Of a stretch of DNA of 64,000 bases, positions 47,579 through 60,049 are shown piece after piece (position 1 is the first letter of the stretch; each line of letters starts with the position of its first letter). Source of the DNA: Pseudomonas fluorescens (GTDB taxonomy: Bacteria > Pseudomonadota > Gammaproteobacteria > Pseudomonadales > Pseudomonadaceae); contig NZ_JSAK01000005.1 in assembly GCF_000802965.1 (NCBI RefSeq), positions 62,001 to 126,000 on the forward strand. The letters are read 5' to 3'. Below the pieces are notes generated by a model. That model was not told the DNA's origin, did not search any database, and worked only from the letters and a program-made list of their open reading frames with translations. The position numbers and the translations under genes were made by a program.

Positions 47579-48214
47579 TCAGCCGCGGTGTCGAGACTCC
47601 ACTGCCGTGCGCAGGGTGTCGATCAACGCCTGGATACGGGCGTGCTGCATTTTCATCGAAGCTTTGTTGACGATCAGCCGGGAGCTGATGGCCGCAATGA
47701 AATCCTGTGGCTCCAGGCCGTTGGCCCGCAGCGTGTTACCGGTGTCGACCACGTCGATGATCTTGTCAGCGAGGCCGATCAGCGGTGCCAGCTCCATCGA
47801 ACCGTACAGCTTGATGATGTCGACCTGACGGCCCTGTTCGGCGTAGTAGCGCTTGGCAACGTTGACGAACTTGGTAGCGATACGCAGGCGGCCCTTGGGC
47901 TCGACCGCGCCAACCTTGCCGGCGGTCATCAACTTGCACTGAGCAATTTGCAGGTCCAGTGGCTCGTACAAGCCCTGGCCGCCGTATTCCATCAGCACGT
48001 CTTTACCGGCGACACCAAGGTCAGCGGCACCATGCTCGACATAGGTCGGCACGTCGGTGGCACGCACGATCAACAGGCGTACATCTTCCTGGGTCGTGGG
48101 GATGATCAGCTTGCGGCTCTTGTCCGGATTCTCGGTCGGCACGATGCCCGCTTCAGCCAGAAGCGGCAGGGTGTCGTCAAGGATGCGGCCCTTGGACAGT
48201 GCGATGGTCAACAT
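47579..48214 (-). CDS. hisG: ATP phosphoribosyltransferase, short form
   Basis: 211 residues, the short form that lacks the regulatory C-terminal domain and needs HisZ, which is not in this window. It starts the histidine pathway from ATP and [19 protein letters not shown], then [16 protein letters not shown] and [18 protein letters not shown] motifs are present. It is upstream of hisD on the same strand with a 125-base gap. Confidence 0.96.
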   Translation of the reverse strand: MLTIALSKGRILDDTLPLLAEAGIVPTENPDKSRKLIIPTTQEDVRLLIVRATDVPTYVEHGAADLGVAGKDVLMEYGGQGLYEPLDLQIAQCKLMTAGKVGAVEPKGRLRIATKFVNVAKRYYAEQGRQVDIIKLYGSMELAPLIGLADKIIDVVDTGNTLRANGLEPQDFIAAISSRLIVNKASMKMQHARIQALIDTLRTAVESRHRG

Positions 48215-48342
48215 GGGAAACGTCAGTCCTTATCAAGGTACTCATGTCCGGTCGCAAACGGCGCCGGACACACATCGAGCCGGAAACCGGCTCGACTTGA
48301 AACAAAACCAATGGGCACGTCCCTGTGCCCCATCTGCAACTA

Positions 48343-49870
<1,528 letters not shown>

Positions 49871-49917
49871 GCTCAACCTCAATCGGCGCCCTGTGCGCGC
49901 GGGTCGGACATCATACA

Positions 49918-49972
49918 AAAAAGCCCCGCGCCTGCGAACCCCGCGAAGCAGGACTCTGACGGGGGGCTTCTT
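49918..49972 (-). terminator. Branched terminator after the mla operon
   Basis: On the minus strand AAGCCCC pairs with GGGGCTT across an inner CCTGC/GCAGG stem, followed by six T. It lies between mlaB and ibaG. Confidence 0.65.
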
Positions 49973-49984
49973 TATCGATGTGGA

Positions 49985-50290
49985 TTAGGGATGCGCCAAC
50001 AGCTCGGTCAGCTCACTGACCTGAGCGATTTCGCGCATGTCTTCTGGCATGGCACGGATGCTCAGCGCCTTGCCGGCCGCCTGCGCATCCCGCATGAAGC
50101 ACAGCAGCAGGGACAACCCGACGCTGCTGGACTTCGTCACTGCCGAACAATCGACCACCAATGCCGCTGCCTTGCTGGCCTTGATCAAGGCCTTACCCTG
50201 CTCACGCAAGCCAGGGCCGGTGCGGTAATCCAGCACGCCGCTGAGCCGCAGCTCGCCGGCTTCGTCCATCTGGATGGCCGACTCACTCAT
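49985..50290 (-). CDS. mlaB: STAS-domain protein MlaB
   Basis: 101 residues from ATG 50290, overlapping the mlaC stop by four bases (ATGA). A STAS domain with LSGVLDYRTGPGL and VDCSAVTKSSSVGLSLLLCF, which holds the conserved Ser region. MlaB binds MlaF and is needed for activity of the inner-membrane phospholipid transporter. Last gene of mlaFEDCB. Confidence 0.92.
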   Translation of the reverse strand: MSESAIQMDEAGELRLSGVLDYRTGPGLREQGKALIKASKAAALVVDCSAVTKSSSVGLSLLLCFMRDAQAAGKALSIRAMPEDMREIAQVSELTELLAHP

Positions 50291-50940
50291 TGCGCTGACT
50301 TCTCGTCGGCGTTTTCGGTCGAGGCCTTGGCCTTGGCAACTTCCCCGGCCCAACCGTTGATGGTCTTGTCCAGGTCGTTGCCATTGCGCTGCATCGCGTC
50401 GGCGAACTGATCACGGAACAGCTTGCCAATGTTGATGCCATTGATGATGACGTTGCGCAGCTTCCACTCGCCGCCGACCTTTTCCAGAGTGTAGGACACA
50501 GGATAGATCGCACCGTTGCTGCCTTTGACCGTCATGCCGACACTGGTGCGGTCGCCCGACTCGTCTTTGGCAGGATCAACGGTGATGCCCTGATTGTTGT
50601 ACTCCAGCAAGGCATTGCCATAGAACTGGAACAGGCCCTTTTTGAAGTTTTCTTCAAAGGTCTTCATTTGCGCAGGGGTGGCTTTGCGCGAGTACTTGAC
50701 CGTCATAATGCTCTTGGAAATGCCCTCGGCATCCACGACAGGCCCGACAATGCTGTTCAGCGCCGCATAAAAGTCCTGCGGATCCTGCTTGTACTTTTCT
50801 TTGTTGGCGGCCAGGTCGGCCAGCAAACGGTTGGTCGTGTCCTGTACCAGTTCGTGCGCGGAAGGCGCCGCCACGGCGTTAGCCACCAACGGCAGGGCCG
50901 CGAGCAATACCAACAGGCCACGTCGCAAGGTAGAGATCAT
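50287..50940 (-). CDS. mlaC: Periplasmic phospholipid-binding protein MlaC
   Basis: 217 residues with a signal peptide (LRRGLLVLLAALPLVANAVA). The MlaC/Ttg2D family core is present (FEENFKKGLFQFYGNALLEY, WKLRNVIINGINIGKLFRDQ). It carries phospholipids between the outer-membrane MlaA complex and MlaFEDB. In the mlaFEDCB operon. Confidence 0.95.
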   Translation of the reverse strand: MISTLRRGLLVLLAALPLVANAVAAPSAHELVQDTTNRLLADLAANKEKYKQDPQDFYAALNSIVGPVVDAEGISKSIMTVKYSRKATPAQMKTFEENFKKGLFQFYGNALLEYNNQGITVDPAKDESGDRTSVGMTVKGSNGAIYPVSYTLEKVGGEWKLRNVIINGINIGKLFRDQFADAMQRNGNDLDKTINGWAGEVAKAKASTENADEKSAQ

Positions 50941-50950
50941 TTAAAAATCC

Positions 50951-51418
50951 TCATTTGGCGTCTTTGCTAACCGTATTAAGCAGGAATTTACCGATCAGGT
51001 CCTCTAGCACCAGCGACGACTGGGTGTCGTGGATGGTCCCGCCATCCTTGAGCAGGGCTTCTTCCCCGCCCACGCTGATACCGATGTACTTCTCGCCCAA
51101 CAGGCCAGCGGTCAGGATAGATGCAGTGGAGTCGGCCGGCAGGTTATCTACACGCTTTTCCAGCTGCATGGTCACTCGACCGGTGAAACTGTCGCGGTCC
51201 AGATCGATCGCCGTCACCTTGCCGATGGTGACACCGGCCATGGTCACCTTGGCTCTGACCGTCAAACCGGCGATATTGTCGAAGTACGCATAAAGTTTAT
51301 AGGTTTCGGTATTCGGGCTCGGGGACAGGCCACTGACCCGCAGCGCCAGCAGCAACAAAGCCAGGATGCCAGCCAGCAAGAAAAGGCCGACACCGATTTC
51401 CAGGGTGCGGTTTTGCAT
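50951..51418 (-). CDS. mlaD: MCE-domain substrate-binding protein MlaD
   Basis: 155 residues. An N-terminal membrane anchor (about residues 7-27) and one MCE domain (YFDNIAGLTVRAKVTMAGV, LLGEKYIGISVGG). It forms the hexameric ring on the MlaFE transporter. Its start overlaps the mlaE stop by one base. Confidence 0.95.
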   Translation of the reverse strand: MQNRTLEIGVGLFLLAGILALLLLALRVSGLSPSPNTETYKLYAYFDNIAGLTVRAKVTMAGVTIGKVTAIDLDRDSFTGRVTMQLEKRVDNLPADSTASILTAGLLGEKYIGISVGGEEALLKDGGTIHDTQSSLVLEDLIGKFLLNTVSKDAK

Positions 51419-52215
51419 CAGAAATCTCCAAACATCAAGGCGGTCAGAATAAAGTCCAGGCCGAGTACTGCCAAAGAGGCATACACCACGGTCTTGGTAG
51501 TGGCACGACTGATCCCCTCGGAAGTGGGCTCGCAGTCATAGCCTTGGAATACGGCAATCCAGGTGACGACAAAGGCGAAGACGATGCTTTTGATGATGCC
51601 GTTGAGCACATCGTCGGCGAAGGTCACGCTGTTCTGCATGTTCGACCAGTAGGACCCTTCATACACGCCCAGCCAGTCGACGGCCACCCACGAACCACCC
51701 CAGATCCCCACCACGCTGAAAATCATCGCCAGCACCGGCAGGGAAATGAAGCCGGCCCACAGGCGCGGGGCGATGATGTACTTGAGCGGGTCGACCCCGA
51801 TCATCTCCAGGCTGGACAACTGTTCGGTGGATTTCATGTTGCCGATTTCCGCCGTCAGCGCCGAACCGGCACGCCCGGCGAACAGCAACGCGGTCACCAC
51901 CGGCCCCAGCTCGCGCAGCAGCGTCAGCGCAACCATCTGCCCGACCGCCTGCTCGGAACCGTAGCTGGACAGGATGTTGAACCCCTGCAGCGCCAGCACC
52001 ATGCCAATGAACACCCCGGAAACCACAATGATCACCAGGGACATCACGCCAACCGAATGCAACTGCTTGACCAACAGGCCAAAGCCGCCGCCAATGCCAC
52101 CGCGACCCAGCAACGCGTGAAACAGGAACAGCGCCGAACGCCCGAACACCGCCAGCACATCGATGCCGGCGTGGCCGAAGCGGCGCACTCTTTCTATTAG
52201 TGAAGTCTTGCGCAT
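51418..52215 (-). CDS. mlaE: ABC transporter permease MlaE
   Basis: 265 residues. Permease with five or so membrane segments and the family motif [20 protein letters not shown], then [20 protein letters not shown]. Membrane part of the phospholipid transporter. Overlaps mlaF and mlaD by one base each. Confidence 0.96.
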   Translation of the reverse strand: MRKTSLIERVRRFGHAGIDVLAVFGRSALFLFHALLGRGGIGGGFGLLVKQLHSVGVMSLVIIVVSGVFIGMVLALQGFNILSSYGSEQAVGQMVALTLLRELGPVVTALLFAGRAGSALTAEIGNMKSTEQLSSLEMIGVDPLKYIIAPRLWAGFISLPVLAMIFSVVGIWGGSWVAVDWLGVYEGSYWSNMQNSVTFADDVLNGIIKSIVFAFVVTWIAVFQGYDCEPTSEGISRATTKTVVYASLAVLGLDFILTALMFGDF

Positions 52216-53024
52216 CAGCGCTTCCCCAGGAGATCTGCGCGGTAATCCGTCGCTGGAAAGTGATAGGCGACCGGACCGTCGGGCTCGCCTGTCATGAATT
52301 GACGGATACGCGGTTCGTCCGAGTTCATCAGCTCTTGCGGCGTGCCCTGCCCCAGCACCTGCCCGTCGCCGACCACATAGATGTAGTCGGCAATGCTCGC
52401 GGTCTCGGCCAGGTCGTGGGAAACCACGATGCTGGTAATGCCAAGCGCATCGTTGAGCAAGCGGATCAGGCGCACCAATACGCCCATGGCGATGGGATCT
52501 TGGCCGACAAAGGGCTCGTCATACATGAGAATCTGCGGGTCGAGCGCAATCGCCCGCGCCAGCGCGACACGACGCTTCATGCCGCCGGACAGTTCGTCAG
52601 GCATCAGGTCGATGGCGCCACGCAAGCCCACGGCCTGCAATTTGAGCAGGACGATATCCCGGATCATTTCTTCCGGCAGCTCGGTATGAACGCGCAAAGG
52701 AAAGGCGACGTTCTCGAACACATCGAGATCGGTAAACAGTGCGCCACTCTGAAACAGCACGCCCATGTGCTTGCGGGCATCGAACAGATCGCTGCGCGAC
52801 AGCTGCGGCAGGTTCTGGCCATTGACCCAGACTTCGCCACTGGACGGACGCAACTGTGCGCCCATCAACCGCAACAGCGTGGTCTTGCCACACCCGGAAG
52901 GCCCCATGATGCCGGTGACCTTGCCGCGGGGAATACGGATATCGACGTTATTGAAAATGCTGCGCGCACCGCGCTTGAAGGTCAGTCCCTTCAGCTCGAC
53001 CGCGTAGGCGTTATCGGCACTCAT
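52215..53024 (-). CDS. mlaF: ABC transporter ATP-binding protein MlaF
   Basis: 269 residues. Walker [14 protein letters not shown] near residue 40, the signature [15 protein letters not shown], and Walker [14 protein letters not shown]. First gene of mlaFEDCB, the system that keeps phospholipids out of the outer leaflet (also called Ttg2 in Pseudomonas). It is divergent from kdsD. Confidence 0.96.
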   Translation of the reverse strand: MSADNAYAVELKGLTFKRGARSIFNNVDIRIPRGKVTGIMGPSGCGKTTLLRLMGAQLRPSSGEVWVNGQNLPQLSRSDLFDARKHMGVLFQSGALFTDLDVFENVAFPLRVHTELPEEMIRDIVLLKLQAVGLRGAIDLMPDELSGGMKRRVALARAIALDPQILMYDEPFVGQDPIAMGVLVRLIRLLNDALGITSIVVSHDLAETASIADYIYVVGDGQVLGQGTPQELMNSDEPRIRQFMTGEPDGPVAYHFPATDYRADLLGKR

Positions 53025-53256
53025 CTAAACTCCTTGCGATGCAGCCTCACACTCGGACGCCTGGCTTCCTGACAAAAGCACATCCCCGGGCGGGCCGAAC
53101 TGGCGGCGAACTATATCACTGCAAACGCCACGGGCCCAAGGCCAATGCCGGGCCATGCGCTGCAACATGACAGGTAAAAAGCTTCATTTAGAGGGATTAG
53201 GTAACAAGGAATGACAATGCGCGACGAACTTGCGTGAGGGTTTCGATCATAACCGC

Positions 53257-53262
53257 TATAAT
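53257..53262 (+). promoter_or_regulatory. Candidate -10 element of kdsD
   Basis: A perfect TATAAT 35 bases upstream of the kdsD ATG. No good -35 was seen at the normal distance. Confidence 0.35.
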
Positions 53263-53296
53263 CGCCGCCTTTTCATCAGGCTATACGATTTCCGAC

Positions 53297-54271
53297 ATGA
53301 GCCAATCCAGCGAGCTGATTCAATCCGCACAACGCACCATCCGCCTCGAAATGGAAGCCGTACAAGGCTTGCTTCCCCAAATCGACGCAGATTTCGTACG
53401 CGCTTGCGAGATGATTCTGGCCAGCAAAGGCCGCGTAGTCGTGGTCGGCATGGGCAAATCGGGGCACATCGGCAACAAGATCGCCGCCACCCTGGCCAGC
53501 ACCGGCACCACGGCGTTTTTTGTGCACCCGGCCGAAGCCAGCCACGGCGACATGGGCATGATCACCCGCGACGACATCATCCTCGCGCTGTCGAACTCCG
53601 GCTCGACCAATGAAATCGTCACCCTGCTGCCGCTGATCAAACGCCTGGGCATTCAGTTGATCAGCATGACCGGCAACCCGAATTCGCCTCTGTCCAAGGC
53701 CGCCGAAGTCAACCTGAACGTTCACGTCGAGCACGAAGCCTGTCCGCTGAACCTGGCGCCGACCTCTTCGACCACCGCAGCGCTGGTCATGGGCGACGCC
53801 CTGGCCGTTGCCCTGCTTGAAGCCCGCGGCTTTACCGCTGAAGACTTCGCCTTTTCCCACCCTGGTGGTGCACTGGGTCGACGCCTGCTGCTGAAAGTGG
53901 AAAACGTCATGCACGCCGGGCAGGAACTGCCGCAGGTGCAACGCGGCACCCTGCTCAAGGACGCGCTGATGGAAATGACCCGCAAAGGCCTGGGCATGAC
54001 CGTGATCCTTGAAGCCGACGGCAAACTCGCCGGGATCTTCACCGACGGCGATTTGCGCCGCACCCTGGATCGCAGCATCGATATCCACAGCGCCACGATT
54101 GATCAGGTCATGACCGCCCATGGCAAGACGGCCCGCGCCGAAATGCTCGCCGCCGAGGCCCTGAAAATCATGGAAGACCATAAAATCAACGCACTGGTCG
54201 TGGTCGACAGCGAAGACCGCCCGGTCGGCGCCTTGAACATGCACGACTTGCTGCGTGCGGGAGTAATGTAA
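53297..54271 (+). CDS. kdsD: Arabinose-5-phosphate isomerase
   Basis: 324 residues from ATG 53297. An N-terminal SIS domain (VVVVGMGKSGHIGNKIAATL, ALSNSGSTNEIV) followed by two CBS domains (about residues 205-320). It makes arabinose 5-phosphate, the precursor of Kdo for LPS. Its stop overlaps the kdsC start (TAATG). Confidence 0.95.
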   Translation: MSQSSELIQSAQRTIRLEMEAVQGLLPQIDADFVRACEMILASKGRVVVVGMGKSGHIGNKIAATLASTGTTAFFVHPAEASHGDMGMITRDDIILALSNSGSTNEIVTLLPLIKRLGIQLISMTGNPNSPLSKAAEVNLNVHVEHEACPLNLAPTSSTTAALVMGDALAVALLEARGFTAEDFAFSHPGGALGRRLLLKVENVMHAGQELPQVQRGTLLKDALMEMTRKGLGMTVILEADGKLAGIFTDGDLRRTLDRSIDIHSATIDQVMTAHGKTARAEMLAAEALKIMEDHKINALVVVDSEDRPVGALNMHDLLRAGVM

Positions 54272-54795
54272 TGAGCGCAGACCTTCTGCAACGCGGCCAA
54301 CAGATCAAACTGGCGGTATTCGACGTCGACGGCGTACTGACCGATGGTCGCTTGTACTTCCTCGAAGACGGCAGCGAGTTCAAGACCTTCAACACTCTCG
54401 ACGGCCAAGGCATCAAGATGCTGATGGCAGCCGGCGTGCAGACCGCGATTATCAGCGGTCGCAAAACCCCAGTCGTAGAACGACGGGCGAAGAATCTGGG
54501 CATTCCGCACCTTTACCAGGGTCGCGAAGACAAACTGGTGGTGCTCGACGAGCTTCTGGGCCAACTCAACCTAAGCTATGAACAGGTCGCCTACCTCGGC
54601 GACGACCTGCCCGACCTGCCGGTGATTCGCCGCGTCGGCCTGGGCATGGCAGTGGCCAACGCCGCCAGCTTCGTGCGTGAACACGCTCACGGCGTGACTC
54701 AGGCCCGCGGTGGCGAGGGTGCCGCCCGCGAATTCTGCGAATTGATCCTGCGCGCCCAGGGCCGCCTCGATGCGGCCAACGCCGCGTACCTGTGA
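54271..54795 (+). CDS. kdsC: Kdo-8-phosphate phosphatase
   Basis: 174 residues, HAD superfamily. The nucleophile motif FDVDGVLTDGRLYF, then IISGRKTPVVERRAKNLGI and YLGDDLPDLPVIRRVGLG. It removes the phosphate to give free Kdo. Part of the kdsD-kdsC-lptC-lptA-lptB operon. Confidence 0.96.
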   Translation: MSADLLQRGQQIKLAVFDVDGVLTDGRLYFLEDGSEFKTFNTLDGQGIKMLMAAGVQTAIISGRKTPVVERRAKNLGIPHLYQGREDKLVVLDELLGQLNLSYEQVAYLGDDLPDLPVIRRVGLGMAVANAASFVREHAHGVTQARGGEGAAREFCELILRAQGRLDAANAAYL

Positions 54796-54803
54796 GCCAA
54801 ACC

Positions 54804-55376
54804 ATGTTGAGCAAAAAGATTCGCAACATATTGGTGTTCGGTTCCATCACGGCGATTTTCGCTGCGGTCGGCTACTGGAACATCAGCCCGGAACGCTTCC
54901 TCGACAAGCCAGTGGTGAAAGTCGACGAAAGCGCGATCGACTATTACGCCATCAACGCCCACAGCGTGCAGTTCCTGCCGGATGGCAAACTGCAATACGA
55001 GATGACGTCCGATAAAGTCGAACACCTGAAAGCAACCGAAGTGACGCTGCTGACCAACCCCGACCTGAACATGTTCCGCGGTACGGAGTTCCCGTGGCAC
55101 GTCCAGAGCGAAAAGGGTGAAGTCAATCCGGACGGTACACAGGTTGAACTGATCGACTCGGTACGCATCACGCGTTTCGACGAAAAAAACCGCAGAACCC
55201 TGATCACCACCACTCGCATGACCGTGTTCCCGCAACAGCAATATGCGCAGACCGAGCAACCCGTTAGAATCGACGGCGCTGGCGGTGTATCGACTGGTAA
55301 CGGAATGAAAGCGTATTTGAAAGAAAGCAGGATACACCTGCTATCGAACGTAAGAGGACAGTATGAGGCTCGTTAA
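54804..55376 (+). CDS. lptC: LPS export protein LptC
   Basis: 190 residues from ATG 54804; a GTG at 54792 overlapping the kdsC stop is an alternative start. One N-terminal membrane anchor (NILVFGSITAIFAAVGYW), then the periplasmic beta-jellyroll with PDGKLQYEMTSDKVEHL and VRITRFDEKNRRTLITTTR. It hands LPS from LptBFG to LptA. Confidence 0.92.
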   Translation: MLSKKIRNILVFGSITAIFAAVGYWNISPERFLDKPVVKVDESAIDYYAINAHSVQFLPDGKLQYEMTSDKVEHLKATEVTLLTNPDLNMFRGTEFPWHVQSEKGEVNPDGTQVELIDSVRITRFDEKNRRTLITTTRMTVFPQQQYAQTEQPVRIDGAGGVSTGNGMKAYLKESRIHLLSNVRGQYEAR

Positions 55377-55911
55377 AACCCTCCCTATTTTGCTCAGTCT
55401 GGGCGCAGCACTGGGAAGCGTGAGCGCCTGGGCTCTGCCGGACGATCAACAACAGCCTATCCGCATTCAGGCCGACGACGCCCAACTGGACGACAAGAAC
55501 GGCATTGCCACCTACACCGGTGACGTGATCATCACTCAGGGCTCTATGAAGGTTACCGGCAACAAGGTGACCATGACCCGCACCCCGAACGGCGATATCG
55601 ACGTGGTGACCTCGGTGGGCAACCTGGCTTATTTCGAGCAGTTGCAAACGGCAGGCGATACCAAGCCGGTCCAAGGCTACGGCGTCACCATCCAGTATCA
55701 CGCCTCGCAAAATCGCGTCGTGCTGATCGATCGCGCCAAAGTGATCGACAAGGACAACAACGTCACCCAGGGCGAGAAAATCGTCTACGACACCGAGAAA
55801 AAGCTCGCCAGCGCCGGTCGCGCTACCGGCAGCAAGGTGACCGAGTCGCGTCCGCGCATCGACATGGTGATCCAGCCGAAAAAGAAAACCGACGAGCAAA
55901 AGGCCCAGTAA
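55363..55911 (+). CDS. lptA: Periplasmic LPS-transport protein LptA
   Basis: 182 residues, signal peptide ([18 protein letters not shown]). The OstA/LptA jellyroll: [20 protein letters not shown], then [17 protein letters not shown]. It forms the periplasmic bridge for LPS. It overlaps the end of lptC by 14 bases and the start of lptB by one. Confidence 0.95.
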   Translation: MRLVKTLPILLSLGAALGSVSAWALPDDQQQPIRIQADDAQLDDKNGIATYTGDVIITQGSMKVTGNKVTMTRTPNGDIDVVTSVGNLAYFEQLQTAGDTKPVQGYGVTIQYHASQNRVVLIDRAKVIDKDNNVTQGEKIVYDTEKKLASAGRATGSKVTESRPRIDMVIQPKKKTDEQKAQ

Positions 55912-56636
55912 TGGCAACTCTGAAAGCTCAGCATCTGGCCAAGAGCTACAAGAGCCGTCAGGTCGTGCGTGACGTCAGCCTGTCCATCGACAGCGGTCAG
56001 ATCGTCGGCCTGCTTGGCCCCAACGGCGCCGGCAAGACTACTTGTTTCTACATGATCGTCGGCCTGGTACAGGCCGATCAGGGCCGCGTCCTGATCGACG
56101 ACCTGGACGTCAGCCACCAGCCGATGCATGGCCGCGCAAAGGCCGGGATCGGCTATCTGCCGCAAGAAGCGTCGATCTTCCGCAAGCTTTCAGTAGCGGA
56201 CAACATCATGGCAATCCTCGAGACCCGCAAGGAACTCGACAAGGCCGGTCGTCGCCAGGAGTTGGAAAGCCTGCTGCAGGAATTCCACATCAGCCACATT
56301 CGCGACAACCTTGGCATGAGCCTGTCCGGTGGTGAACGCCGCCGCGTGGAAATCGCCCGGGCGCTGGCCACCAACCCGAAATTCATCCTCCTGGACGAAC
56401 CATTCGCTGGCGTGGACCCGATTTCGGTAGGCGATATCAAGCAGATCATCTACCACCTCAAGGCCAAGGGCATTGGCGTGCTGATCACCGACCACAACGT
56501 CCGTGAAACCCTGGATATCTGCGAAACCGCCTACATCGTCAACGATGGTCAACTGATCGCCGAAGGCGACTCAGAAACCATCCTGGCCAACGACCTGGTT
56601 AAAGAAGTGTACTTGGGCCATGAGTTCCGCCTGTAA
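55911..56636 (+). CDS. lptB: LPS export ABC transporter ATP-binding protein LptB
   Basis: 241 residues. Walker [17 protein letters not shown], the signature [16 protein letters not shown], Walker [14 protein letters not shown] and the switch His in LITDHNVRE. It powers LPS extraction with LptFG, encoded elsewhere. Last gene of the kds-lpt run before rpoN. Confidence 0.97.
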   Translation: MATLKAQHLAKSYKSRQVVRDVSLSIDSGQIVGLLGPNGAGKTTCFYMIVGLVQADQGRVLIDDLDVSHQPMHGRAKAGIGYLPQEASIFRKLSVADNIMAILETRKELDKAGRRQELESLLQEFHISHIRDNLGMSLSGGERRRVEIARALATNPKFILLDEPFAGVDPISVGDIKQIIYHLKAKGIGVLITDHNVRETLDICETAYIVNDGQLIAEGDSETILANDLVKEVYLGHEFRL

Positions 56637-56820
56637 GCGCTGAGATGTCTGGCAGGTCGCGAAAGCGCTTGTTGCGATAAAAAATCAACATTTTTTTATT
56701 GTTACAGCGCTCTAGGCAAACGCTGCAGTTTCGGGCATATAATTTGCTTATGTTTGGCGCTCCGGCGCCCTGTAGTGGATGGCGCATGTGCGCCGGCGAA
56801 TAAGGTGTTAAGCCCCTGCC
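56637..56820 (+). promoter_or_regulatory. lptB-rpoN intergenic region with probable rpoN promoter
   Basis: 184 bases. A TATAAT lies at about 56739, 80 bases before the rpoN start, after an AT-rich block. GGCGCTCCGGCGCC and GGCGCATGTGCGCC short hairpins lie between it and the gene, in the expected leader. Confidence 0.5.
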
Positions 56821-58314
56821 ATGAAACCATCGCTAGTCTTGAGAATGGGCCAGCAGCTGACGATGACACCGCAGCTGCAACAGGCCATCCGCCTGCTCCA
56901 ATTGTCGACCCTGGACCTGCAACAGGAAATCCAGGAGGCCCTGGAGTCCAATCCGATGCTCGAACGCCAGGAAGAAGGCGACGACTTCGACAACACCGAC
57001 CCCTTGGCCGACAACGCCGAACAGAAGCCCAACAGCGACATTCAGGAACCCTCCTACCAGGAAAGCGCCCCGACGGTGGATAACCTCGAGGAAGGCGACT
57101 GGAACGAGCGCATACCCAATGAGCTGCCCGTCGATACTGCCTGGGAAGACGTCTACCAGACCAGCGCCAGCAGCCTGCCGAGCAACGATGACGACGAGTG
57201 GGATTTCACCACCCGTACATCCGCCGGGGAGAGCCTACAAAGCCACCTGCTCTGGCAACTGAACCTGGCGCCGATGTCCGACACCGATCGCCTGATCGCC
57301 GTGACGCTGATCGATTGCATCAACAATCAGGGCTACCTGGACGAGACGCTCGAGGAAATCCTCGAAGCCTTCGATCCGGAACTGGACATCGAGCTCGACG
57401 AAATCGAGGCCGTCCTGCACCGCATTCAGCAATTCGAACCGGCCGGCATCGGTGCTCGCAACCTGGGCGAATGCCTGTTGCTGCAATTGCGCCAGTTGCC
57501 CGCCAAGACCCCTTGGCTGGCGGAAGCCAAGCGTCTGGTCACCGATTACATCGACTTGCTCGGCAGCCGCGACTACAGCCAGTTGATGCGCCGCATGAAG
57601 CTCAAGGAAGATGAACTGCGCCAGGTCATCGAACTGGTCCAGAGCCTCAACCCGCGCCCTGGATCGCAAATCGAGTCCACCGAAGCCGAGTACGTCGTTC
57701 CCGACGTGATCGTGCGCAAGGACAACGAACGCTGGCTGGTGGAACTCAACCAGGAATCGGTGCCACGTTTACGGGTCAACGCTCAGTACGCCGGGTTCGT
57801 CCGTCGTGCCGATACCAGCGCCGACAACACCTTCATGCGCAATCAGCTGCAAGAAGCCCGCTGGTTCATCAAGAGCCTGCAAAGCCGCAACGAAACCCTG
57901 ATGAAAGTGGCCACCCAGATCGTCGAGCATCAGCGCGGCTTCCTGGAGTACGGCGACGAAGCGATGAAACCGTTGGTCCTGCATGACATCGCCGAAGCGG
58001 TCGGCATGCACGAGTCGACTATCTCGCGGGTGACCACGCAGAAATTCATGCATACCCCGCGGGGCATATATGAACTGAAATACTTTTTTTCCAGCCACGT
58101 CAGCACCTCCGAAGGCGGCGAATGCTCGTCCACGGCGATCCGCGCGATCATCAAAAAACTGGTTGCCGCGGAAAATCAGAAAAAGCCGTTGAGTGACAGC
58201 AAGATCGCTGGTTTACTGGAGGCACAAGGCATTCAGGTGGCTCGCCGCACCGTCGCCAAGTACCGCGAATCCCTCGGGATCGCGCCTTCGAGCGAACGCA
58301 AGCGGTTGATGTAG
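56821..58314 (+). CDS. rpoN: RNA polymerase sigma-54 factor
   Basis: 497 residues. The N-terminal Gln/Leu-rich region I ([20 protein letters not shown]), an acidic region II, the core-binding region III, and the C-terminal RpoN box [10 protein letters not shown]. It directs transcription of nitrogen, flagellar and other genes with enhancer-binding proteins. The downstream hpf-ptsN-rapZ-ptsO order is the standard one. Confidence 0.97.
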   Translation: MKPSLVLRMGQQLTMTPQLQQAIRLLQLSTLDLQQEIQEALESNPMLERQEEGDDFDNTDPLADNAEQKPNSDIQEPSYQESAPTVDNLEEGDWNERIPNELPVDTAWEDVYQTSASSLPSNDDDEWDFTTRTSAGESLQSHLLWQLNLAPMSDTDRLIAVTLIDCINNQGYLDETLEEILEAFDPELDIELDEIEAVLHRIQQFEPAGIGARNLGECLLLQLRQLPAKTPWLAEAKRLVTDYIDLLGSRDYSQLMRRMKLKEDELRQVIELVQSLNPRPGSQIESTEAEYVVPDVIVRKDNERWLVELNQESVPRLRVNAQYAGFVRRADTSADNTFMRNQLQEARWFIKSLQSRNETLMKVATQIVEHQRGFLEYGDEAMKPLVLHDIAEAVGMHESTISRVTTQKFMHTPRGIYELKYFFSSHVSTSEGGECSSTAIRAIIKKLVAAENQKKPLSDSKIAGLLEAQGIQVARRTVAKYRESLGIAPSSERKRLM

Positions 58315-58388
58315 AGCCACGCCACAGCGTTCCAGTGGCAGATCATCTGATCTGCCGCTTTATGCACTGGCAACGAAGGAGAAGCTGT

Positions 58389-58697
58389 ATGCAAGTCAAC
58401 ATCAGTGGACACCAACTGGAAGTGACCGAACCTCTTCGCACCTACATCGGCGAAAAACTCGAACGATTAGAGAGGCATTTCGACAAGATCACCAACGTGC
58501 AGGTCACGATGACGGTCGAAAAGCTGAAGCAGAAAATCGAAGCCACGCTGCATATTCCCGGGAATGAAGTGGTCGCCAACGCGGAGCATACCGACATGTA
58601 CGCGGCGATCGACGCACTCACCGACAAGCTTGATAAACAACTCAAAAAGCATAAGGAAAAGACCCAGAGCCTCCTCCAGGGCGCTACCGGTCGTTAA
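58389..58697 (+). CDS. hpf: Ribosome hibernation promoting factor, short form
   Basis: 102 residues from ATG 58389 with GGAG upstream. The HPF/YfiA fold: QVNISGHQLEVTEPLRTYI, then HIPGNEVVANAEHTDMYAAI, and a Lys-rich C-terminus. It stabilises inactive ribosomes in stationary phase. Confidence 0.95.
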   Translation: MQVNISGHQLEVTEPLRTYIGEKLERLERHFDKITNVQVTMTVEKLKQKIEATLHIPGNEVVANAEHTDMYAAIDALTDKLDKQLKKHKEKTQSLLQGATGR

Positions 58698-58709
58698 CAC
58701 TCCCAACCC

Positions 58710-59174
58710 ATGATCCGACTTGAAAGCATCCTGACCCCCGGCCGTTCCCTGGTGAACGTGCCGGGCGGCAGTAAAAAGAAAGCCCTCGAGCAAATTGCCA
58801 ACCTCATCCATCGCGAAGTGCCGGATCTGGAGATGCAAGATGTCTTCGAGGCTTTGATTGCCCGTGAAAAACTCGGATCCACCGGTTTTGGTAACGGCAT
58901 CGCCATTCCTCACTGCCGCCTCAAGGGCTGTGATTCACCCATCAGTGCCTTGATGCACCTGGACGCCCCAATCGATTTCGACGCCATCGACGGCGCGCCG
59001 GTTGACCTGCTGTTCGTTCTGCTGGTCCCCCAAGCCGCTACCGATGCGCACCTGGAGCTGTTGCGCCAGATCGCCAGCATGCTCGACCGCAAGGAAGTGC
59101 GCGAAAAACTTCGCAGCGCTCCGAGCAATGAAGCCTTGTATCAGGTTGTCCTGGACGAGCAAAACGGGCACTAA
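58710..59174 (+). CDS. ptsN: Nitrogen PTS enzyme IIA
   Basis: 154 residues. The phosphorylated His68 lies in GIAIPHCRL, and the EIIA-Ntr fold runs through [20 protein letters not shown]. It receives phosphate from NPr (PtsO) and regulates potassium, carbon and nitrogen functions. Confidence 0.96.
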   Translation: MIRLESILTPGRSLVNVPGGSKKKALEQIANLIHREVPDLEMQDVFEALIAREKLGSTGFGNGIAIPHCRLKGCDSPISALMHLDAPIDFDAIDGAPVDLLFVLLVPQAATDAHLELLRQIASMLDRKEVREKLRSAPSNEALYQVVLDEQNGH

Positions 59175-59176
59175 TC

Positions 59177-60034
59177 ATGCGCTTGATCATCGTCAGTGGC
59201 CGTTCCGGCTCGGGTAAAAGTACCGCCCTCGATGTACTCGAGGACAATGGCTACTACTGCATCGACAACCTGCCTGCCGGGTTGCTGCCGGAATTGGCCG
59301 AGCGCGCACTGATTCACACCGAGCTGTCTCAGCCACTGGTTGCCGTGTCCATCGACGCGCGTAACTTGCCGAGCCATCTGACTCGTTTTCCTGACCTGCT
59401 GGAAGAAGTCCGCAGCCGGCACATCCAGTGCGATGTCTTGTACCTGGATGCCGACGACGAAACGCTACTCAAGCGATTCTCGGAAACCCGTCGACGTCAC
59501 CCATTGAGCAACGCCAACCGATCGCTCGCCGAAGCAATCAGCGTCGAGAGCACTCTGCTCGGACCGATTGCGGACCTCGCCGATCTCAAGATAAACACCA
59601 CCAACCTGAACCTGTATCAGCTGCGCGATACCATCAAGCTGCGCCTGCTGAATCAGCCGGAGCCGGGAACTGCGTTCCTGGTGGAGTCTTTCGGGTTCAA
59701 GCGTGGCATGCCAGTGGATGCCGATCTGGTGTTCGACGTGCGCTGCCTGCCGAACCCATATTGGAAGCCGGAGCTTCGTGAACAGTCCGGACTCGATCAA
59801 CCGGTTGCCGAGTACCTGGCGGCACAACCGGATGTCGAAGAGATGTATCAGGACATATCCACCTATCTGCTCAAATGGTTGCCCCGCTTTGCCGCCAGCA
59901 ACCGCGCCTATGTCACCATTGCCATTGGCTGCACTGGCGGCCATCACCGCTCCGTTTATCTGACTGAACGCTTGGCCAAGACCCTGCAACAATCCCTGAA
60001 GAACGTCCAGGTCCGCCACCGCGACCTCAGCTAA
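59177..60034 (+). CDS. rapZ: RNase adapter protein RapZ
   Basis: 285 residues. The N-terminal P-loop is [17 protein letters not shown], and the C-terminal domain has [18 protein letters not shown] and [18 protein letters not shown]. In enterics it guides RNase E to the GlmZ small RNA; the Pseudomonas role is less clear. It is two bases after ptsN. Confidence 0.95.
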   Translation: MRLIIVSGRSGSGKSTALDVLEDNGYYCIDNLPAGLLPELAERALIHTELSQPLVAVSIDARNLPSHLTRFPDLLEEVRSRHIQCDVLYLDADDETLLKRFSETRRRHPLSNANRSLAEAISVESTLLGPIADLADLKINTTNLNLYQLRDTIKLRLLNQPEPGTAFLVESFGFKRGMPVDADLVFDVRCLPNPYWKPELREQSGLDQPVAEYLAAQPDVEEMYQDISTYLLKWLPRFAASNRAYVTIAIGCTGGHHRSVYLTERLAKTLQQSLKNVQVRHRDLS

Positions 60035-60049
60035 AGGATTCACACCGCG